From: Sphingobacteriales bacterium
GTDB lineage: Bacteria > Bacteroidota > Bacteroidia > Chitinophagales > Chitinophagaceae
DNA: 9,149 nucleotides
Assembly: GCA_024640385.1 (NCBI GenBank)
Contig: JAHEFC010000136.1
Span: 1 to 9,149, forward strand
Direction: 5' to 3'
Position 1 is the stretch's first letter; each line of letters begins with the position of its first letter. The notes under the pieces were generated by a model. The model ran no database searches. It had not been told where the DNA came from and was given only the letters and a program-made list of their open reading frames with translations. The position numbers were made by a program, and so were the translations under genes. Below are positions 5,904 to 9,149 of the stretch, in pieces.

Positions 5904-7208
5904 TTATTTCCTTGCTTTCTTGCTGGGTGTTGGAGGAAGATCGATCACACAACGGAAGCCGATATATGACTTGGATGTATCCTGGTATTCGTAATTACGT
6001 GCGCCTGTCTGGAGGAAATAACCTACATCTTTCCAGCTACCACCACGGATCACTTTACGCTTCATCCTTGGAGGATCACTGTCTTTTGCATTCCAACGGA
6101 TATCAGGGTTCATGTCGTGCTGGAAGTTGTAAGCACCCTCATAGTACAGTGAAGAGGTCCACTCGGCAACGTTACCGGACATATTATACAGACCGAAATC
6201 GTTTGGCCAGTAGGCATCAGCCCTCACGGTATAGAAACCGCCATCTTCCGGATAGTTACCACGGCCTGGTTTGAAGTTAGCCAGGAGGCAGCCCTTCTTG
6301 TTCCTCAGGTAATATCCGCCCCATGGGTATGGAGCCTGTGAACGTCCGCCACGAGCAGCATATTCCCATTCTGCTTCTGTTGGTAAACGGAAATCAGATT
6401 CAGCAATACGCTTTTTAGACTCGAGGAAACTATTGAGATAATTTGTTCTCCACTCGCAGAATGCAGTGGCTTGTTTCCAGCTTACACCAACTACCGGATA
6501 GTTACCGAAAGATGGATGGCTGAAATATCTTTTTGACATCGGCTCATTATAAGAGTAAGAGAAATCACGGATCCATACCAGCGTGTCAGGATAGATCTTG
6601 ATGTCTTTCTTTACAATGAACTGGGAACGTGGCTTACCCGCATTTTCCCTTTTTGATGCTTCTTTGTAATCAAATGTTTCAGAACGGTACACGAGCTTGT
6701 CGGCATCCAGTTCTTTTTTACCGAGTATCCTGTTGTCAGGCGTCACGATCATCGCGTTCAGCTGTTCGAGGATCTTCGGATCATTCCACTTGATAGTGGC
6801 TGCTTTTTTCTGATCGATGATCTCTACACCATCACCACCTGGTTTCTTATAATTAAGAATAGTAGCTGCGATAGAATCTCTAACAGACCATACGAACTGG
6901 CGATACTCGTTGTTGGTGATTTCAGTGGCATCCATCCAGAATCCGTTAATGGAGATCTGACGGTTACGGGCTGTGAAAGAATAACTGATATCCTCATCAC
7001 TAGGACCCATATGGAACGTTCCCTGCGGAACATATACCATACCCGGAGGCTTAGGCATGCTATAAGCAGTACCCAAAGAAACTCCGTGGAGCTGCCCGTC
7101 GTTAGGAAGACCCTTGGATTTGGATTTACCCAGTTTACCACAGCTTACAGCCAGTACGGAAACAGCCGCAAGCATTCCCAGGTTGAGCAGAAGGTTTCTC
7201 ATTTTCAT
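5904..7208 (-). CDS. gldK: Gliding motility / T9SS lipoprotein GldK (PorK), FGE-sulfatase-like fold
   Basis: GldK is an outer-membrane lipoprotein that builds the periplasmic ring with GldN. The 434-residue product begins with a lipoprotein signal peptide, LAVSC with the lipidated Cys at residue 23. A formylglycine-generating-enzyme (SUMF1)-like fold follows: MVYVPQGTFHMG (57-68), DATEITNNEY (93-102), a Gld-specific insertion (about 105-235), PVVGVSWKQATAFCEW (238-253), FRLPTEAEWEYAARGG (273-288), NVAEWTSS (346-353), KVIRGGSWKD (385-394) and YIGFRC (415-420). The catalytic cysteine pair expected between RGGSW and GFRC in active FGE is absent (the region reads DVGYFLQTGARNYEY), so the role is structural. 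ATG at 7208 is chosen; ATG at 7202 is also possible. First gene of the operon, with a likely promoter just upstream. Confidence 0.97.
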   Translation of the reverse strand: MKMRNLLLNLGMLAAVSVLAVSCGKLGKSKSKGLPNDGQLHGVSLGTAYSMPKPPGMVYVPQGTFHMGPSDEDISYSFTARNRQISINGFWMDATEITNNEYRQFVWSVRDSIAATILNYKKPGGDGVEIIDQKKAATIKWNDPKILEQLNAMIVTPDNRILGKKELDADKLVYRSETFDYKEASKRENAGKPRSQFIVKKDIKIYPDTLVWIRDFSYSYNEPMSKRYFSHPSFGNYPVVGVSWKQATAFCEWRTNYLNSFLESKKRIAESDFRLPTEAEWEYAARGGRSQAPYPWGGYYLRNKKGCLLANFKPGRGNYPEDGGFYTVRADAYWPNDFGLYNMSGNVAEWTSSLYYEGAYNFQHDMNPDIRWNAKDSDPPRMKRKVIRGGSWKDVGYFLQTGARNYEYQDTSKSYIGFRCVIDLPPTPSKKARK

Positions 7209-7352
7209 AAAAAATATTGAGGGTATTTGGACAAATATAGATTAATATTTAATTGACCTTTTGATGACATTTGATTCTATATATAATATTTAACAAAGCC
7301 TAAAATCTATTCTGCCGCTATAAAATAACGAGCTCCATTCTCCATTATTGTG
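7209..7352. other. A/T-rich spacer upstream of gldK
   Basis: This 144-base spacer lies between the stop of the DUF255-type gene and the gldK start; both genes are on the minus strand. It is strongly A/T-rich near gldK, contains the probable gldK -7 element at 7232-7239, and shows no hairpin followed by a T-run. I see no clear terminator for the upstream gene. A small direct repeat, AATGGAG, occurs twice on the minus strand around 7333-7347. Confidence 0.6.
7232..7239 (-). promoter_or_regulatory. Probable -7 element of the gldK promoter
   Basis: Read on the minus strand this is TATATTTG, a full match to the Bacteroidota primary sigma factor -7 consensus TAnnTTTG. It lies 24 bases upstream of the gldK ATG in an A/T-rich region. 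I cannot find a clean TTTG -33 element at the usual 19-21 base distance, so the call rests on the -7 box and its location. It would drive gldK-gldL-gldM-gldN. Confidence 0.5.
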
Positions 7353-9149
7353 TCAGTTGATAATTAGTCTTATCTCCTTTTCAATGAGTTGAATAAACTC
7401 CGTTGAATCATAAACGGGTTTTTTGCAAGAATAGTTCTTACAAAGAAAAAAAACTGTCTGCTCAGCAGGCAGCTTACCCTTCAACAACGGATATCGTTCA
7501 TTTTCAGTCTCAGATGATTGATATACCTTATATGGTACATAATGCATCAGTAGTTTTTTTCCCGATTCCACTGCGTCCTTCCCCACTACCGCAATTTCAA
7601 GTGTTCCGTAAACCAGTTCCTGGACCAGGTCCGTCCAGATGCCAAAAGAGGTTGGATACCTGATTGCCATCTGACTGACCGAATCTGCCATCTTCACAGC
7701 CCTTTCCTTCCAGTCTGACCGCTCGAATAAGATTCCCAAATGCAATAAAACGTTGGCCATCACCGAGTTCCCCGAAGGCGTAGCCCCATCATAGATCTCC
7801 TTCTTCCTTATTATTACATCCTCCTGGTCGTCACGGGTAAAATAAAAGAACAATCCCTCTTCATCGGAATAATGCCTGATCCCCTCTTCCAATAATACCT
7901 TCGCCTGCTCGAGGTAACCTGCCTCACCGGTCAATTCCTGTAAAAAGATCAATGCTTTTGCCAAATAAGCCTGATCCTCAAGGAATCCGTCCACTTTGGC
8001 TACCCCGTTCTTGTAGGTATGCCTGGTTTTTCCCTTGGCGTCAGTGAATACCCGCAGCAGGAATTCCATGTTTTTCACCGCGATCTCCCCTAAATGCTTA
8101 TCCCCCAATATCAATGCCGACTTTGCAAAAGCCTGGTTCATCAGGGCGTTCCAGCTCAACAATATTTTATCGTCCAGCCCCGGCCTCACCCTTTTGGCCC
8201 GTATGGCCAGCAGTTTAGCCTTAACACGCTCAATTTTTTCCAAATCTGCAACCTGCAACCTGCCTTCTGCAACCTGCTCCTCCGGCCATTCTTTAAGCCT
8301 TGGGATATTCACATGTTCCCAGTTCCCCCCTGGAGTGATATCATAAACCTGACAAAACAGATCAATTATCTCTCTATCATTCTCACTGGCTATCTCTCTC
8401 ACTTGCTCCATGGTCCAGGTATAGAATTTCCCTTCAACTCCTTCAGAATCAGCATCCAACGCACTGTAAAACCCAAATTCTCCGCTCATCAGCTCATTTT
8501 CCACAAAACGAAGGGTCTCACGGACGATCCGCGCATATCTTTCCTTCCCAGTGATCTGGTAGGCCTCACAAAGCGCCAACACCAAAAGCGCATTGTCGTA
8601 TAACATTTTCTCAAAATGCGGGGCAAGCCATTCAGTATCAGTAGAATACCTGGCAAAACCTCCTCCAATATGGTCATAGATCCCGCCCATGATCATTTTA
8701 TCCAGGCTCAATAACGCCTGTTCAAGCGCTTCAGCCTTCCCTGTCAGGTAATAATGTTTGAGTAGAAACTGTATGGTGAAGGTCTGGGGGAACTTGGGCG
8801 CCCTGCCAAAACCGCCCCAGGTTCTGTCTGCCTGGGCCATCACGGCCTGGAAAGCCTGCTCAAGCTGGGAACGGGTGAACCGCTCTTCCTGGGGAATATT
8901 GAGATCAATAGGATTGGTTCCGAAACTGTTGGATTTTTTCAGGTGATCGGTAAGCTGGCCAGCCTGCTCCTCGATCTGGTCCCGCTGCTCCCGGAACGCT
9001 TTTGTGATCCCGGTCAGCACTTCCGTCCATGAAGCCCGGTTATGGGCCCTGACTGGTGGAAAATAGGTTCCCCCGTAAAAAGGCCGGGCGTCCGGTGTCA
9101 GAAAAACATTCAGGGGCCAGCCGCCGCTACCGGACATGGCCTGCACCGC
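7353..9149 (-). CDS. DUF255/YyaL-type thioredoxin-domain protein (SPATA20 family), 5'-truncated by window edge
   Basis: 598 residues are visible and the frame is open to the window end. The GTG at 9146 is an internal Val, not a start: the text AVQAMSGSGGWPLNVFLTP is the family's conserved interior. Roughly the first 90-100 residues are outside, including the expected CHWCH redox motif of the thioredoxin-like domain. Present: GGTYFPP closing that domain, then the long alpha/alpha-barrel glycosidase-like region with WGGFGRAPKFPQ, DHIGGGFARYSTD, PHFEKMLYDNA, FYSALDADSEG.EGKFYTW, RPGLDDKILLSWNALM, EDQAYLAKAL and ATPSGNS, and a C-terminal CKNYSCKKPV. The substrate and precise function are unknown across the family (YyaL in Bacillus, SPATA20 in mammals). 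It precedes gldK on the same strand, but the 144-base A/T-rich gap with its own promoter-like element argues against one operon. Confidence 0.93.
   Translation of the reverse strand, partial: AVQAMSGSGGWPLNVFLTPDARPFYGGTYFPPVRAHNRASWTEVLTGITKAFREQRDQIEEQAGQLTDHLKKSNSFGTNPIDLNIPQEERFTRSQLEQAFQAVMAQADRTWGGFGRAPKFPQTFTIQFLLKHYYLTGKAEALEQALLSLDKMIMGGIYDHIGGGFARYSTDTEWLAPHFEKMLYDNALLVLALCEAYQITGKERYARIVRETLRFVENELMSGEFGFYSALDADSEGVEGKFYTWTMEQVREIASENDREIIDLFCQVYDITPGGNWEHVNIPRLKEWPEEQVAEGRLQVADLEKIERVKAKLLAIRAKRVRPGLDDKILLSWNALMNQAFAKSALILGDKHLGEIAVKNMEFLLRVFTDAKGKTRHTYKNGVAKVDGFLEDQAYLAKALIFLQELTGEAGYLEQAKVLLEEGIRHYSDEEGLFFYFTRDDQEDVIIRKKEIYDGATPSGNSVMANVLLHLGILFERSDWKERAVKMADSVSQMAIRYPTSFGIWTDLVQELVYGTLEIAVVGKDAVESGKKLLMHYVPYKVYQSSETENERYPLLKGKLPAEQTVFFLCKNYSCKKPVYDSTEFIQLIEKEIRLIIN
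8246..8277. repeat. CTGCAAC heptamer repeat inside the DUF255-type coding region
   Basis: CTGCAAC occurs at 8246-8252, 8253-8259 and 8267-8273, with partial copies CTGC at 8260-8263 and 8274-8277. On the coding strand it reads GCAGGTTGCAG-type repeats and is translated to about EQVAEGRLQVAD. It lies in the variable linker between the GNWEH motif and RPGLDDKILLSW, where sequence is poorly conserved in the family. The frame is preserved. Confidence 0.8.

Noticed and set aside
5867..6274. 135-codon plus-strand frame opposite the gldK 3' end
   Set aside because: Composition (His/Ser/Arg/Tyr-rich) is that of an antisense shadow of the conserved FGE-like domain; no start context or family resemblance.
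8094..8603. 169-codon plus-strand frame
   Set aside because: It lies wholly antisense to the strongly conserved DUF255-type coding region and shows no recognisable domain.

Overview
The window looks like a chromosomal segment of a Bacteroidota bacterium, most likely of the Chitinophagaceae/Chitinophagia type. The main evidence is a complete gldK-gldL-gldM-gldN cluster, which encodes the core and motor of the type IX secretion system (T9SS) and gliding machinery and is known only from this phylum. Start sites lack good Shine-Dalgarno sequences, and a TAnnTTTG-type -7 element lies before gldK, both usual for Bacteroidota. The family-level assignment is inference.

Layout from left to right: (1) 2-1366 (+) is the 3' three quarters of uvrC, with the 5' end outside the window. 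(2) 1367-1770 is a gene-poor spacer holding tandem and inverted GAATGTG-type repeats and one intrinsic terminator. (3) 1771-2133 (+) is a small four-helix-bundle protein of the S23/intervening-sequence family, enclosed by a perfect 22-bp inverted repeat (1659-1680 and 2195-2216). (4) 2217-2302 is a nearly perfect 41/42-nt palindrome containing a bidirectional terminator and reaching into the last codons of gldN. (5) 7208-2293 (-) is gldK, gldL, gldM, gldN in transcription order, with a strong hairpin between gldK and gldL. (6) 7353-9149 (-) is a DUF255/YyaL-type thioredoxin-domain protein, cut at its 5' end by the window edge.

The four Gld proteins work together. GldL and GldM form the inner-membrane proton-driven motor, and GldM spans the periplasm to contact the GldK (lipoprotein)-GldN ring under the outer membrane. 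The genes are convergent with uvrC and the four-helix-bundle gene, and the long palindrome separates the two transcription units.

The least ordinary part is 1360-2302. There a small gene of an intervening-sequence-associated family sits in an inverted-repeat cassette that ends exactly where the gldN terminator palindrome begins, and a similar but gene-less repeat pair overlaps the uvrC stop codon. The rest is well-known core machinery with a few details worth checking.
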